Below, piece by piece: positions 18,325 to 27,574 of a DNA stretch of 64,000 nucleotides (its first letter is position 1; the number at the start of each line of letters is the position of its first letter). The notes beneath the pieces are model-generated. The model saw only the letters and a list, made by a program, of their open reading frames with translations, was not told the origin of the DNA and did not search any database. The stretch covers positions 3,162,001-3,226,000 of the forward strand of contig NZ_QPER01000001.1 of the NCBI RefSeq assembly GCF_009455635.1. The letters run 5' to 3'. A program made the position numbers and the translations under genes. This stretch comes from Paraburkholderia agricolaris. GTDB lineage: Bacteria; Pseudomonadota; Gammaproteobacteria; Burkholderiales; Burkholderiaceae.

Positions 18325-20534
18325 TCGGATGCCGCCAGAGCGCCCTGCAGGCGGCGCTGTTGCTGGATTACGTTCTCGAGTGCGGCACGCGAGATCACGC
18401 CGCGCGCCACCATGTAGTCGCCGATACGGCCGTGTCGATCCGGGCGGTAGTCCTGCATGGCTGCCTCGAAGGCTTCACGGCGCACGTGGCCATGCTCGAT
18501 CAGCAGATCGCCGATCAACGGCACGCCGCGTGCCGGCACGGAACCTGCCGCGTCGCCTGGCAACGCACCTGCCGACGCACCTTCCACCGTGCTCCCCGAC
18601 TCGACCTCGCCCGCCGGCGCTGCGGTTCCAACGCCGCGCAACACGCGCAGGCCCGCCGCGATCTCGCCCTCACGGACGATCTGCTGGGTGACCGGTCCCT
18701 TGATCAGCGCGCTCAGTTCCGCGACCGCCGTCTCGGCAAGCGGACTCGCGGTCAGCAAAATCGTGCGGCCATTCGCGGCGTCGATCTGCGGCAATACGCG
18801 ATGGCGCACGATCGCGTCGAGCGGCAGGCGCTCCGCGTCGTCCTTGATGCGTTCAAGCATCACATGGCCACGCGGCAAATCCGCCTGGAAGGCAATCGCT
18901 TCCGCGAGGGTCTCCTCGTCGAGCCAGCCCTTGGCCATCAGCACGCGGCCAAGCGGCGCCTCACGCGCATGGCTTTCGCCGAGCGCCTGTTCGAGCTTGT
19001 CCGGATCAATGGCTTGCCACGACAGCAGCAATTCGCCCAGACGCTGGCGGCGGTTGTTGAAGCCGTCGGCGGAGGGAAAGTCGTGCATGGTCTTGTCCCA
19101 TGCCAGACGCTTGCCCGTCACGAGGTGCGTGAGGAACATTTTCCACGCACGCGAAACAGCCATGAAGTTGATGAAGTTACCCACCACCATGCGCGGCACG
19201 GACAGCACGCCGTGCTCCCAACCGTACAGACGCGTCACGAAGTAGATCCGCTGCGCGACGCGCAACAGCAATGCGCAGCCGTTGGCCCATAACAGCGCTT
19301 GCAGCCACGGCGAATCGGAGAACGGCGAAGCGATCAGGTCCGGCATCCAGCCGAGCAGTTCGGCGCCGGCGAAGAGCAGGAACTGGATCACCAGCCCATA
19401 CGCGATGATGCCGACGAACGCGGTAACGATCCCCTTGCGGTCGCGGAACAGCAGATAGCGATTGGCGAGCGAGCCGGTCCAGCCGGTCTGCTTCCAGCCT
19501 TGCAAGCCGATGCCGAGCGTCCAGCGCGCACGCTGCCGGTAGGCGGTGCGGAAGGTATCGGGGAAGAATTCGCGCACGCACAGCGGCATCGTCACGGTGA
19601 TGTCGCGCTCCTTGCCCAGGCCGAACCACGCCTTGCGGCGCGTTGCGAATTGCACCGGAAAGCGCGCGAAAATCGACTGCATCCCCATCTTGCCCAGGCG
19701 CGCGCCGACGTCGTAGTCCTCAGTCAGGCTTTCGGTATTGAACGGCTGGTTATCGGTTTCGGCGATCAGCGCGAGCAACGCGCGGCGCGAGAAGCACGTG
19801 CCTACCCCAGCGGACGGCACCGAGCCCACCAGGCTCTCGCGCACCACCAGGTCTTTCGCGTGCCATTCGGCGAACTCGTCCATATAGGTGCCGGCCACGA
19901 GTTCGAACCAGTTGCGCTCGAGCGAGGCGACCGGCAACTGGATCATGTCCTTGCGCGGCAACAGATAGTTGAAAAAGCGCAGCTCAACCGGATGCAGCAC
20001 GTCTTCGCTATCGTGCAGCACCACGCCGGCGAATTCGATGCCGGCCTCACCCTCGTACTTGAAGATCGCCTGAATCACCCAGTTCAGACAGTCCGCCTTG
20101 CAGGTCGGACCGTCATGCGGCACTTCCACGCGACGCAACTGCTTGTAGCGGCGGCGCATCCGTTCGACTTCGGCGATGGTCTGCGGGTCGTTCTGATAGG
20201 TGCCGACGAACACCACATAGTTGCGGTAGTCCATCACCCGCACCATGTCCTCGATCATCGCCGCGACCACGTCGTACTCGTGCCACGCGGGCACCATGAT
20301 CGCGATCGGCTGCTCGTCGCGCTGATACAGCTGCGCGCTGGTAAGCGGCTTGTAGGTGCGCTGCACCGTGAAGCGGCGATAGATCGTTCGGGTCCAGTAC
20401 CAAGCGTCGATGAACAGATCGTCGATGCTGGATAGCAGAATGATGAACGCCACCAGCGCCGCGACGTATTCGAGCCCCAGGTAGTAGTGGGCTACCGCGT
20501 AGCCCGCATACCATTTGATCAGCGCGATGCTCAC
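18321..20534 (-). CDS. nfrB: NfrB-like exopolysaccharide synthase, GT2 plus MshEN domains
   Basis: The 737-residue inner-membrane protein has an N-terminal membrane segment and a family 2 glycosyltransferase domain with HDSED near 173, TEDYD near 270 and QRARW near 333. Further membrane segments and a C-terminal regulatory part follow. That part has paired RLGELL/PLGRVLMAKGWL motifs from about 498 and a second pair, LIGDLLIEHG and RIGDYMVARG, from about 673. Both resemble MshEN (GspE N-terminal) modules that bind c-di-GMP. E. coli NfrB makes the N4 glycan receptor, a ManNAc-type polymer, under c-di-GMP control. It overlaps both neighbours by four bases. Confidence 0.87.
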   Translation of the reverse strand: MSIALIKWYAGYAVAHYYLGLEYVAALVAFIILLSSIDDLFIDAWYWTRTIYRRFTVQRTYKPLTSAQLYQRDEQPIAIMVPAWHEYDVVAAMIEDMVRVMDYRNYVVFVGTYQNDPQTIAEVERMRRRYKQLRRVEVPHDGPTCKADCLNWVIQAIFKYEGEAGIEFAGVVLHDSEDVLHPVELRFFNYLLPRKDMIQLPVASLERNWFELVAGTYMDEFAEWHAKDLVVRESLVGSVPSAGVGTCFSRRALLALIAETDNQPFNTESLTEDYDVGARLGKMGMQSIFARFPVQFATRRKAWFGLGKERDITVTMPLCVREFFPDTFRTAYRQRARWTLGIGLQGWKQTGWTGSLANRYLLFRDRKGIVTAFVGIIAYGLVIQFLLFAGAELLGWMPDLIASPFSDSPWLQALLWANGCALLLRVAQRIYFVTRLYGWEHGVLSVPRMVVGNFINFMAVSRAWKMFLTHLVTGKRLAWDKTMHDFPSADGFNNRRQRLGELLLSWQAIDPDKLEQALGESHAREAPLGRVLMAKGWLDEETLAEAIAFQADLPRGHVMLERIKDDAERLPLDAIVRHRVLPQIDAANGRTILLTASPLAETAVAELSALIKGPVTQQIVREGEIAAGLRVLRGVGTAAPAGEVESGSTVEGASAGALPGDAAGSVPARGVPLIGDLLIEHGHVRREAFEAAMQDYRPDRHGRIGDYMVARGVISRAALENVIQQQRRLQGALAASE

Positions 20535-22717
20535 GACTTGTCCTTATTCCTGCGGCGCGCCACGTTGGCGACCAGCAGCAATACGATCAGCAAGCCGACG
20601 AGCGCGGCCGGGATGCCCCAGCGTACCCAGTTCTGCATGAACCACGGACCTTGCACGTCGTCCGCGTCGACCACTTCGCCCGGATGACGCGTATCGAACT
20701 GGCGCAGCGTACCGCTGCCGTCGACAATCGCCACATCGCCACGCGAGAGTTGCAACGATGCAGGCAGCACCGCCGCCGTATCCCCCACCGTGCGATACGC
20801 GATGCCCGAAACGCTGCCCGACTTCACCGCTTCGATCACGCCGACGCGGTTCAGACCCGACACGTCCGCGAGGACCTTGCCGGATGCATCGGTCAGCGAC
20901 AGGCGGTCTTTCGACAACCGTGCGAGGCTCTTCTCATCGGCGAGCGCGACGTCGGCCGCGAGGAAGGCGCCCTTCGGGTTCACCGCTTCGCCGTCACGGG
21001 CGACGCTGAAGGCTGCGCCCGTCGGCGAAATGCCGCTTGCGTTCGCCAGTCGCGCGACGCGCGGCAGTGCTTGCGTGGGATCGTTCAGGTACGCGGCCGG
21101 CACCAGCACATTCGCTTCCGACGCGAAACGCGCGACCATGCCGGTGAAATCGTCGCCGATCTTCGCATCGGTGAGCGTCAGGTGACTGCTCGGCAATACG
21201 GCAATCGGATGGCCCTGGCTACGCGGCTGGCAGCCGCCTTCCGGCTGACGCTGGAACACCACGCGCAGCAGATTGTTCGGCGCCAGCGCGTAGTGCGGCA
21301 CGCGCGCGGTGATGCGCTGCGGCTTGCCGTTGGCGTTCAGCAACTGCGAGCCGATCAGCACGTCGTTGAAATAGATCGAGGCGGTCTGCGCCGTGTTGTT
21401 CAAGGTCGGCGATGCGGCCACGTCGAGAACCACGCTGCCCGGCAGCTTGCCGTTGCCCGACACCGCGCCCAGATCGAAATTCGCGTCCCAGGTGGCGCGG
21501 CCTTGCACGTCGAGCGTGCGCGGCAGGCCGCCCAGCAGCGACAACGCGATTTCGTCGCCGCGCGTGTTCGGCGCGGTGTCGATCTGATGCACCACGAGAC
21601 GGCTGGTCACGTCGATCGGACGCCACGTGCGCGCGAGAATCGCCACGCCGTCGTTATCGCCGACCACGATTGCGGTTTGGCCGCCGAGGTGGGCAAGGCG
21701 CACTTCGCCCGAAACGAGCGGCTTCGCGATCGGATCGATCGCGCGGGCACGCCATGCGTCGAACGCGTCGGCAGCACCAGGGGCCGCGCCGACAACCTGT
21801 TCGCGCAACGCATCGAGCGACGTCTTCAGCGTGTTGCGCAGCGTGTCGTCGGCGACGATCACGTCCGGCGCGAATGCCGGGCGCGGTGTCAGTGCGACCA
21901 GGGCGCCCGCTTCCGCCGGATTCGCCAGCTTGTGCGAACCGCCCGTGGCCAGCGCGGCGAAGGCCGGCACCGCGCGCAGCGGCGCCGGCACCTCGATATC
22001 GCTCAGGTCGACTGTGTCGCCTACCACCGGCCACGTCCGCGTGACCGGCGTGCGGCCTTCGCGTTGCAGCAGCGCTTCGACGCGCCAGCCTGCATCGAAC
22101 GCCGGTGCGCCCACCGTGCGCGCGCCGAGCATCACCACCGGTTTGGTCGGCAAGGCGCCCCACGCGCTGCGCAGATCGACAATCGCGTCCGGATCGTAGC
22201 GATAGGTCAGGCGCGAAGTCGGCGCGATGCGCCAGACGTTGCCGATCGCGGTCTGATCGGTACAGATGTTATCGCTCAGCACCGACGACCAGTCGAGACC
22301 CACGCGCACGAAACCGCTCGGCCGTGCCGCGCCGTCCACGCCGAGACTCACGGACGCATCGCCCTGGTCCTGCGTTGGGGTGCGCGAGAGTACCGGCGAG
22401 CCGTCGAGCGACACCAGCATGGTCGTGCGGCCGCCGTTACCGCGCAGATAGCTGCCGTCGATCTGCAAGGCCGCATCGCTCAAGGGCACGCCGGCCGGCA
22501 CCGGCAGATACAACTCCTGACGCCCGTCCGGCGCACGCAGCACGACCGGATCGCGCATGCCCAGTTCCGCCAGCGACACCGTGCGCGTCGCGAGCCGGCC
22601 GCTGCCGAGCTGCGCGAAGCTGCCGGCGACATCGGCCGGCTGTTGGGCATAGGCCGTCGACGCCAGCAACAGCAGCGCGGCAAGAGCGTTCAGGTGAGGG
22701 TGCGCCAGGCGGCGCAT
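20531..22717 (-). CDS. BcsB-like periplasmic exopolysaccharide synthase subunit
   Basis: The 728-residue protein has a signal peptide (about residues 1-24), a long periplasmic beta-rich region and one C-terminal membrane helix near 700-722 followed by RRRNKDKS. This architecture, and stretches such as IYFNDVLIGSQLL and the VVFQRQPEGGC segment, match BcsB, the cellulose synthase partner that guides the emerging chain. Its stop overlaps the NfrB start by four bases, implying tight coupling. Neither candidate start has a clear ribosome-binding site; GTG at 22735 is an alternative. E. coli nfrAB has no BcsB of this kind that I know of. Confidence 0.78.
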   Translation of the reverse strand: MRRLAHPHLNALAALLLLASTAYAQQPADVAGSFAQLGSGRLATRTVSLAELGMRDPVVLRAPDGRQELYLPVPAGVPLSDAALQIDGSYLRGNGGRTTMLVSLDGSPVLSRTPTQDQGDASVSLGVDGAARPSGFVRVGLDWSSVLSDNICTDQTAIGNVWRIAPTSRLTYRYDPDAIVDLRSAWGALPTKPVVMLGARTVGAPAFDAGWRVEALLQREGRTPVTRTWPVVGDTVDLSDIEVPAPLRAVPAFAALATGGSHKLANPAEAGALVALTPRPAFAPDVIVADDTLRNTLKTSLDALREQVVGAAPGAADAFDAWRARAIDPIAKPLVSGEVRLAHLGGQTAIVVGDNDGVAILARTWRPIDVTSRLVVHQIDTAPNTRGDEIALSLLGGLPRTLDVQGRATWDANFDLGAVSGNGKLPGSVVLDVAASPTLNNTAQTASIYFNDVLIGSQLLNANGKPQRITARVPHYALAPNNLLRVVFQRQPEGGCQPRSQGHPIAVLPSSHLTLTDAKIGDDFTGMVARFASEANVLVPAAYLNDPTQALPRVARLANASGISPTGAAFSVARDGEAVNPKGAFLAADVALADEKSLARLSKDRLSLTDASGKVLADVSGLNRVGVIEAVKSGSVSGIAYRTVGDTAAVLPASLQLSRGDVAIVDGSGTLRQFDTRHPGEVVDADDVQGPWFMQNWVRWGIPAALVGLLIVLLLVANVARRRNKDKS

Positions 22718-22883
22718 GGGCGAATTGGTGGTCACGTTGTCTTGTCTCGAAATTAGCTCGCAAACAGTGAGGCAAATTTGCGCAGCATGGATTGTCTGAA
22801 ACTGCGATCCCGCTTTTGGCAGGTCGTACTGCCGGAAGCTTTGCCGGCGCGTCGCGATCGACGGCAGCCGGCGAACGTCAGCC

Positions 22884-24071
22884 CTACAGTGCGCGCCCGG
22901 CCGGTGCGCCCGCAACCTGAGTGGTCCCGCCCGCTGCGCCGCTCACGAACTCGTTGAACGGGCGCCCGCTCAGCGCCGCGACGATCCGTTGCGATGCATG
23001 GCCGTCGCCGTACGGGTTGACGCGATGCGCAAAATCGTCACGCTCGCCTGCGTTTTCGAGCAGGCCGGTCACCGCGCGCACGATCGCTTCGCGCTCCGTG
23101 CCGACGAGGCGTACCGTGCCCGCCGCCACCGCTTCCGGACGCTCGGTCACGTCGCGCATCACCAGCACCGGCTTGCCGAGTGCGGGCGCTTCTTCCTGCA
23201 CGCCGCCCGAGTCGGTGAGAATGATCGACGCTCGCTGCATCAGGCGCACGAAGCCGAGGTAATCCAGCGGCTCGATCAGATGAACGTTGCGCGCCGCGCC
23301 GAGGGTTTCCTGCACGGGACCGCGCACATTCGGATTCAGGTGGACCGGATAGACGATCTGCACCGTGTTGGTTTTCGCGAGTTCGGCGAGCGCCGCGCAA
23401 ATGTTCGCGAAGCCCGCGCCGAAACTCTCACGGCGATGGCCCGTGACGAGCAGCACCGGCAGCGCGCCATCGAGAAACGGCAGGCGTGCGTCGAGCTCGG
23501 CACGCAATGCCGCGTCATGGTCGATGCGCGCGGTGGTGAGGTTCAATGCGTCGATCACCGTATTGCCGGTGACGATGATCTTGCCGTGCAGTGTTTCGTG
23601 CGCGAGGTTTGCTTTCGAGCTCGCGGTGGGCGCGAACATCAGATCGCTCATCACGTCGACCACGCGGCGGTTCATTTCTTCCGGCCACGGCTGCATCAGA
23701 TTGCCAGTACGCAGCCCCGCTTCGACGTGACCGATCGGAATGCGCCGGTGGAACGAAGCTAGCGCCGCCGCGCAGGCGGTGGTCGTATCGCCGTGCACCA
23801 GCACGCGATCGGGTTGCACGGCAGCGAGCACTTCGTCGAGCGAGGCGATGAGACGCGAGGCCAGACCGTTGAGCGTCTGGTTGCCGGTCATCAGGGCGAG
23901 GTTGTAATGCGGCTTGATCTGAAACAGCTCGAGCACCTGATCGAGCATCTGCTGATGCTGCCCGGTGACGCAAACAATCGACTCGATGCCGGCATCGGCT
24001 TCCAGTTGCTTGACTAACGGCGCCATTTTGATGGCTTCCGGCCGTGTGCCGAAAATCGACAGAATCCTCAT
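22884..24071 (-). CDS. wecB: UDP-N-acetylglucosamine 2-epimerase, non-hydrolysing
   Basis: The 395-residue cytoplasmic enzyme interconverts UDP-GlcNAc and UDP-ManNAc. It starts with the family FGTRPEAIKMAP motif and has HGDTTT, GHVEAGLRTG, TGHRRES and DSGGVQEEAP in the usual order. As the first gene of the operon it would supply UDP-ManNAc to the NfrB-like synthase. In E. coli the same gene, once called nfrC, is also required for phage N4 adsorption. A gap of 166 bp separates it from the BcsB-like gene, enough for a second promoter. ATG at 24071 was preferred to a TTG two codons earlier. Confidence 0.92.
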   Translation of the reverse strand: MRILSIFGTRPEAIKMAPLVKQLEADAGIESIVCVTGQHQQMLDQVLELFQIKPHYNLALMTGNQTLNGLASRLIASLDEVLAAVQPDRVLVHGDTTTACAAALASFHRRIPIGHVEAGLRTGNLMQPWPEEMNRRVVDVMSDLMFAPTASSKANLAHETLHGKIIVTGNTVIDALNLTTARIDHDAALRAELDARLPFLDGALPVLLVTGHRRESFGAGFANICAALAELAKTNTVQIVYPVHLNPNVRGPVQETLGAARNVHLIEPLDYLGFVRLMQRASIILTDSGGVQEEAPALGKPVLVMRDVTERPEAVAAGTVRLVGTEREAIVRAVTGLLENAGERDDFAHRVNPYGDGHASQRIVAALSGRPFNEFVSGAAGGTTQVAGAPAGRAL

Positions 24072-24621
24072 TGGCAATACCCCGCATCTCTCACAAATGT
24101 TTTATTGGCGGCAGGCATTGCGGGGCGCGCGTTAATATCGCCTCCCCGTATTTACCGATCTGACTTGCCTTGAGCCGATAATTACCGGCAGTTCCCGTCT
24201 GGGTGGGAAACGATTCGATCGGATGCAATTACTTGCCGACTGGATTCACGCGAGCATCGTTTGAACGATTGGTCATTGGCGATGAATCGACGCGCATTCT
24301 AGCGTGTATCTGCGCCAATTCCACAACGGATTTCCCCTATATCTCGTATTTAGGGCTGCGGCTTGCGAGCTTGATGCCGGGATTTTTGCCGACAAAGGCG
24401 GCGAATTAAGCAACGCAAACGTTTTCCAAATAGTTATGGGAACGTTAAATTCAGGTCAATAATTTTTCAGATTCTGTAAATGTCAAATCTTGATTAACAA
24501 TTATCCTGCCTCACTTGCTCGATTTGAATTTCCCGTTGATTAAGGCTGCGCAAACGTTATCGGGAGATTTTGTATGACCGAGTCAATATCACGAATTGTC
24601 AGCTCGATTTGACAGTGTGTC
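24072..24621 (-). promoter_or_regulatory. Long AT-rich leader upstream of the exopolysaccharide operon
   Basis: No gene is visible in these 550 bases. The part from about 24390 to 24600 is much richer in A and T than the rest of the window. It must contain the operon promoter, since DUF523 ends at 24622 on the same strand and reads towards it; no clear terminator separates them. No operator could be identified. Confidence 0.5.
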
Positions 24622-25119
24622 TCAGTTGCCGGAGGCGCGTTCGATTTCTGCGGCCAGTTCGGCGATCTGCGATTCTGCGAACACGCGGATGCCGTGTTGT
24701 TGCAACAACGCGACAGTGACGCCGGTAGCGGGATGGGTTTGGCCATCGAACGTACCGGTGTAGATGAAGGTGCTGCCGCAGGAGGGGCTGCCGTCGGCGA
24801 GCAGTGCATAGCGGCAGTTTTCTGCTTTTGCGCGGTTTAGCGCGTGCTGGGCGCCTGCGATGAAGAGCGCGGTGACGTCGGCGCCGGTATTGTCGTTGAT
24901 GGTGGCGTGATGCGCGAGGACGTCGGCGCCGGTACGGCGCAATTGTATTTCGGCCGGCGGCCGCGGGGTCGGGAAGCCTGCTGCCACTTCGGGGCAAACG
25001 GTGATGAGGCGGCCTTCAGCCTGCCAGCGGGTTAGCCACGTGTCGTGGGTGGGTTTGGCTTTGCCGTTATAGCGGACGGGGTGGCCGGCCAGGCAGGCGC
25101 TGATCAGGATCTTCAGCAT
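24622..25119 (-). CDS. DUF523-family protein
   Basis: The 165-residue protein begins MLKILISACLAGHPVRYNG, which is the diagnostic N-terminus of the DUF523 family (a cysteine followed by an RYNG-like loop). It then shows VCPEVAAGFPTPRPP and DGSPSCGS, also conserved in that family. Molecular function is unknown to me. It reads away from repeat copy A, about 190 bp off. The upstream side is strongly G/T-skewed on the + strand, so its codon use is shifted relative to most of the window. Confidence 0.82.
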   Translation of the reverse strand: MLKILISACLAGHPVRYNGKAKPTHDTWLTRWQAEGRLITVCPEVAAGFPTPRPPAEIQLRRTGADVLAHHATINDNTGADVTALFIAGAQHALNRAKAENCRYALLADGSPSCGSTFIYTGTFDGQTHPATGVTVALLQQHGIRVFAESQIAELAAEIERASGN

Positions 25120-25305
25120 AAAAGATGAGGTGTTGCCCTGCGGGCTGTCTTGGGGGTGGAGGGATTGTAATCTGGTTTGGTTCGGTTGTTTGTGGTGTGG
25201 TTTTTTTATTCTGTTGTTAGGGATGCTGATTTTTTTGGGTTTTTTTTGCCGTTGGCGGTGGTGTTGGTATCGGTGGTTTGCCTATGGCATTGGGATTTGC
25301 CTGTG

Positions 25306-25967
25306 CTGGTGTTTTGGCCTTTCCTTGCTGTGTTAGTGGTCTGTTCTGTTGTTGGTCTTTTGGCCTTTCCTTGCATTGTTAGTGGTCTATTAGCGTTCCC
25401 CCTGTGCGGGGGGCACCTACTTTTCTTTGCCTGCCGCAAAGAAAAGTAGGCAAAAGAAAGCGGCTCAAACCGCCAGCTCATAAGCGGGTCCCCTGGCTTG
25501 GAGGGGGTAGTGGTGCATCTGGAATCTGTCACCTCGCACACTCCCCGTTAGTGACAAAGCGCTCATCAGCTCCCACTCCGCACTGCGTACGTCGCGGACG
25601 GGTCTGCCAGGGAAACCTGGCTGATGCTTTGCATGACTGATTGTTTTTTGGATCCGGATATCGGCGCGCGCAGCGCCGCCGGAGGTATGACTGCCTTGTC
25701 ACTAAAGCCGAATGTGCGAGGGCACAGATTCCAGATGCACCACTGCCCCCTCCAAGCCAGGGGACCCGCTTATGAGCTAGCGGGGTAAAGCCGCTTTCTT
25801 TTGCCTACTTTTCTTTGCGGCAGGCAAAGAAAAGTAGGTGCCCCCCCGCACAGGGGGAACGCTAATAGACCACTAACACAACAAGGAAAGGCCAACACCA
25901 TAAACAAACAGCCAAAAAGCGCCGCGAAGACCCCACCTGCCGGGCAGGCAAAACCAAACCCCTTTTT
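25306..25967. repeat. Long inverted-repeat element, copy A
   Basis: Two arms of roughly 185 bp (about 25360-25545 and 25712-25896) are near-perfect inverted copies of each other and enclose a core of about 165 bp. Each arm holds, in order, a GGCCTTTCCTTG block, CTATTAGCGTTCCCC, a smaller hairpin around CTTTGCCTGCCGCAAAG, AGAAAGCGGCT and GGTGCATCTGGAATCTGT. The right end touches the stop codon of the ABC ATPase gene at 25968. Open frames inside are low-complexity and probably not genes. Copies B and C share arms, core and ends. Confidence 0.9.
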
Positions 25968-26819
25968 TCAAAACACCCCCATCAACCTGGAAAGCACCGA
26001 AACATACTCCCCGTACAGGGGATCACTCTTAACCTGATCAGGTTCCCTAGGCCGCGCCAACTCAATCTTCACATCGTGAATCACCCGCCCCGGCCGCTCC
26101 GACATCACCAACACCCGGTCAGACAAAAACACCGCCTCATGAATACTGTGAGTCACCAGCAAAACCGTCAGCGTACTCCGCTGCCAGATCCGCAAAAGCT
26201 CGACATTCAACCGGTCCCGCGTCAACGCATCCAACGCCCCAAACGGCTCGTCCATCAACATCACCCGCGGCTCGAGCAACAGAATCTGCCCAATCGCCGC
26301 CCGCTGCCTCATCCCGCCCGACAACTCATGCGGATACCGGTCGGCAAACGCCGTCAACCCCAAAGTCTCAAGCAAGCCAGGAAGCCGCTCCTCCACCTGC
26401 GCCCGCGGCACATTCCTCAACTTCGCGCCCAGCCGGATATTCGCCCCCACGGTCAGCCAGGGCAGCATATTGCTGGTCTGAAACACCACGCCAATGTCCG
26501 GCACCGGCGCGGTAATCGGCTCAGCACCAAGCAGAATCCGCCCGCCATCGGATGGCACCAATCCCGCCACCATCCGCAACAAGGTGCTCTTGCCGCATCC
26601 GCTCGGCCCCAGGATCGAAACGAACTCGCCCTGGCGAATCTGCATCGATACATCGTCGAGCGCGCTGAATGCCTCCGCCCCACCCCGCGCGGCAAAGCGC
26701 TTACCGACCTGTTCGACGGAAATCAGCGCAGGCGCCGCTTCGTCGCGATGCAAAGGATGAACCTGTGCGCCGGTTGCCGCGGCGCGCTGCACAATACGCA
26801 ACTTGTCGACCAGTGCCAT
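25968..26819 (-). CDS. ABC transporter ATPase, NitT/TauT (SsuB/TauB) type
   Basis: The 283-residue protein has a Walker A (GPSGCGKST), Q-loop (VVFQTSNMLPW), signature (LSGGMRQR), Walker B (VMLMDEPFGALD) and H-loop (VTHSIHEA), all intact. The fit is to importers of nitrate, sulfonates or aromatic acids. ATG at 26819 shares one base with the permease stop (TGATG) and has AGGAG about ten bases upstream. The 3' half is markedly C/A-rich on the + strand next to repeat copy A. Confidence 0.9.
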   Translation of the reverse strand: MALVDKLRIVQRAAATGAQVHPLHRDEAAPALISVEQVGKRFAARGGAEAFSALDDVSMQIRQGEFVSILGPSGCGKSTLLRMVAGLVPSDGGRILLGAEPITAPVPDIGVVFQTSNMLPWLTVGANIRLGAKLRNVPRAQVEERLPGLLETLGLTAFADRYPHELSGGMRQRAAIGQILLLEPRVMLMDEPFGALDALTRDRLNVELLRIWQRSTLTVLLVTHSIHEAVFLSDRVLVMSERPGRVIHDVKIELARPREPDQVKSDPLYGEYVSVLSRLMGVF

Positions 26820-27562
26820 CAGACCGTCACTCCTCTCCACCACACGCCGCGCGAAACCAGTTCGACAGCCCAGTAAAACAGCATCGCCAGCACGGTCACC
26901 ATCAGGATCGCGGCAAACGACAACGCAGTCTGCGCATTCGATGTCGCAAACACGATCAGGTGCCCAAGCCCCGACTCCGACCCAATGAACTCGCCGACAA
27001 TCGCCCCAATGACCGCCAACGGCATCGCGATCTTCAACCCGTCAATCAGCGCGGGCAACGCGGCAGGCAACCGCAAATACCAGAAGGTCTTGGCCTGCGA
27101 CGCACCGAGCGCCCGAAAATGCTCGTCCAGGTTGCGCGGCACACCGGCGAGGCCGCCCATCGTCGCGATCACGATCGGAAAGAACGCGAACAGCACCGCC
27201 GCCGCCAGCTTCGACGCAAACCCGTAACCGAACCACACGATCAACAACGGTGCGAGCGCGATCTTCGGCATGCTCTGCAATGCAGTGACAAGCGGAAACA
27301 AGGTGCGCCGCGCAATGCTCGACATGCTCGCAAGCAAGCCGATCGTCAGGCCGCCGACCAGCGCCAGCGCAAAACCGGCAAACACTTCCCATGCGGTAGC
27401 CAACGTATCGGACAGCAACTGTCCACGCATCTCCCAACCGGCTGCAAAGACCTGCGACAGCGCCGGCAGCACATAATCGCGCGTGCCCGTCCAACGCACG
27501 CCGAATTCCCAGATCAGACCAATCACGATCCAGAACAGGACGGTTTCGATCATTCGCTTCAT
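26819..27562 (-). CDS. ABC transporter permease, SsuC/TauC type
   Basis: The 247-residue protein has about six membrane segments and the binding-protein-dependent permease loop (PAALPALIDGLKIAMPLAVIG, near residues 165-185) that docks on the ATPase. It lies between the VOC gene, 12 bases upstream, and the ATPase, which it overlaps by one base. With the binding protein at 28277 it forms one importer. Confidence 0.88.
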   Translation of the reverse strand: MKRMIETVLFWIVIGLIWEFGVRWTGTRDYVLPALSQVFAAGWEMRGQLLSDTLATAWEVFAGFALALVGGLTIGLLASMSSIARRTLFPLVTALQSMPKIALAPLLIVWFGYGFASKLAAAVLFAFFPIVIATMGGLAGVPRNLDEHFRALGASQAKTFWYLRLPAALPALIDGLKIAMPLAVIGAIVGEFIGSESGLGHLIVFATSNAQTALSFAAILMVTVLAMLFYWAVELVSRGVWWRGVTV

Positions 27563-27574
27563 GAGGGTTCCGAA

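Noticed and set aside
18321..22717. Cellulose synthesis operon
   Set aside because: The BcsB-like subunit is present, but the synthase lacks the PilZ layout of BcsA, no BcsC or BcsZ is recognised, and WecB points to a ManNAc polymer.
20651..22756. Long open frame on the + strand (about 700 codons) opposite the BcsB-like gene
   Set aside because: It is a high-GC shadow frame: Arg/His-rich, without domains or a start signal, and fully antisense to a gene with clear BcsB features.
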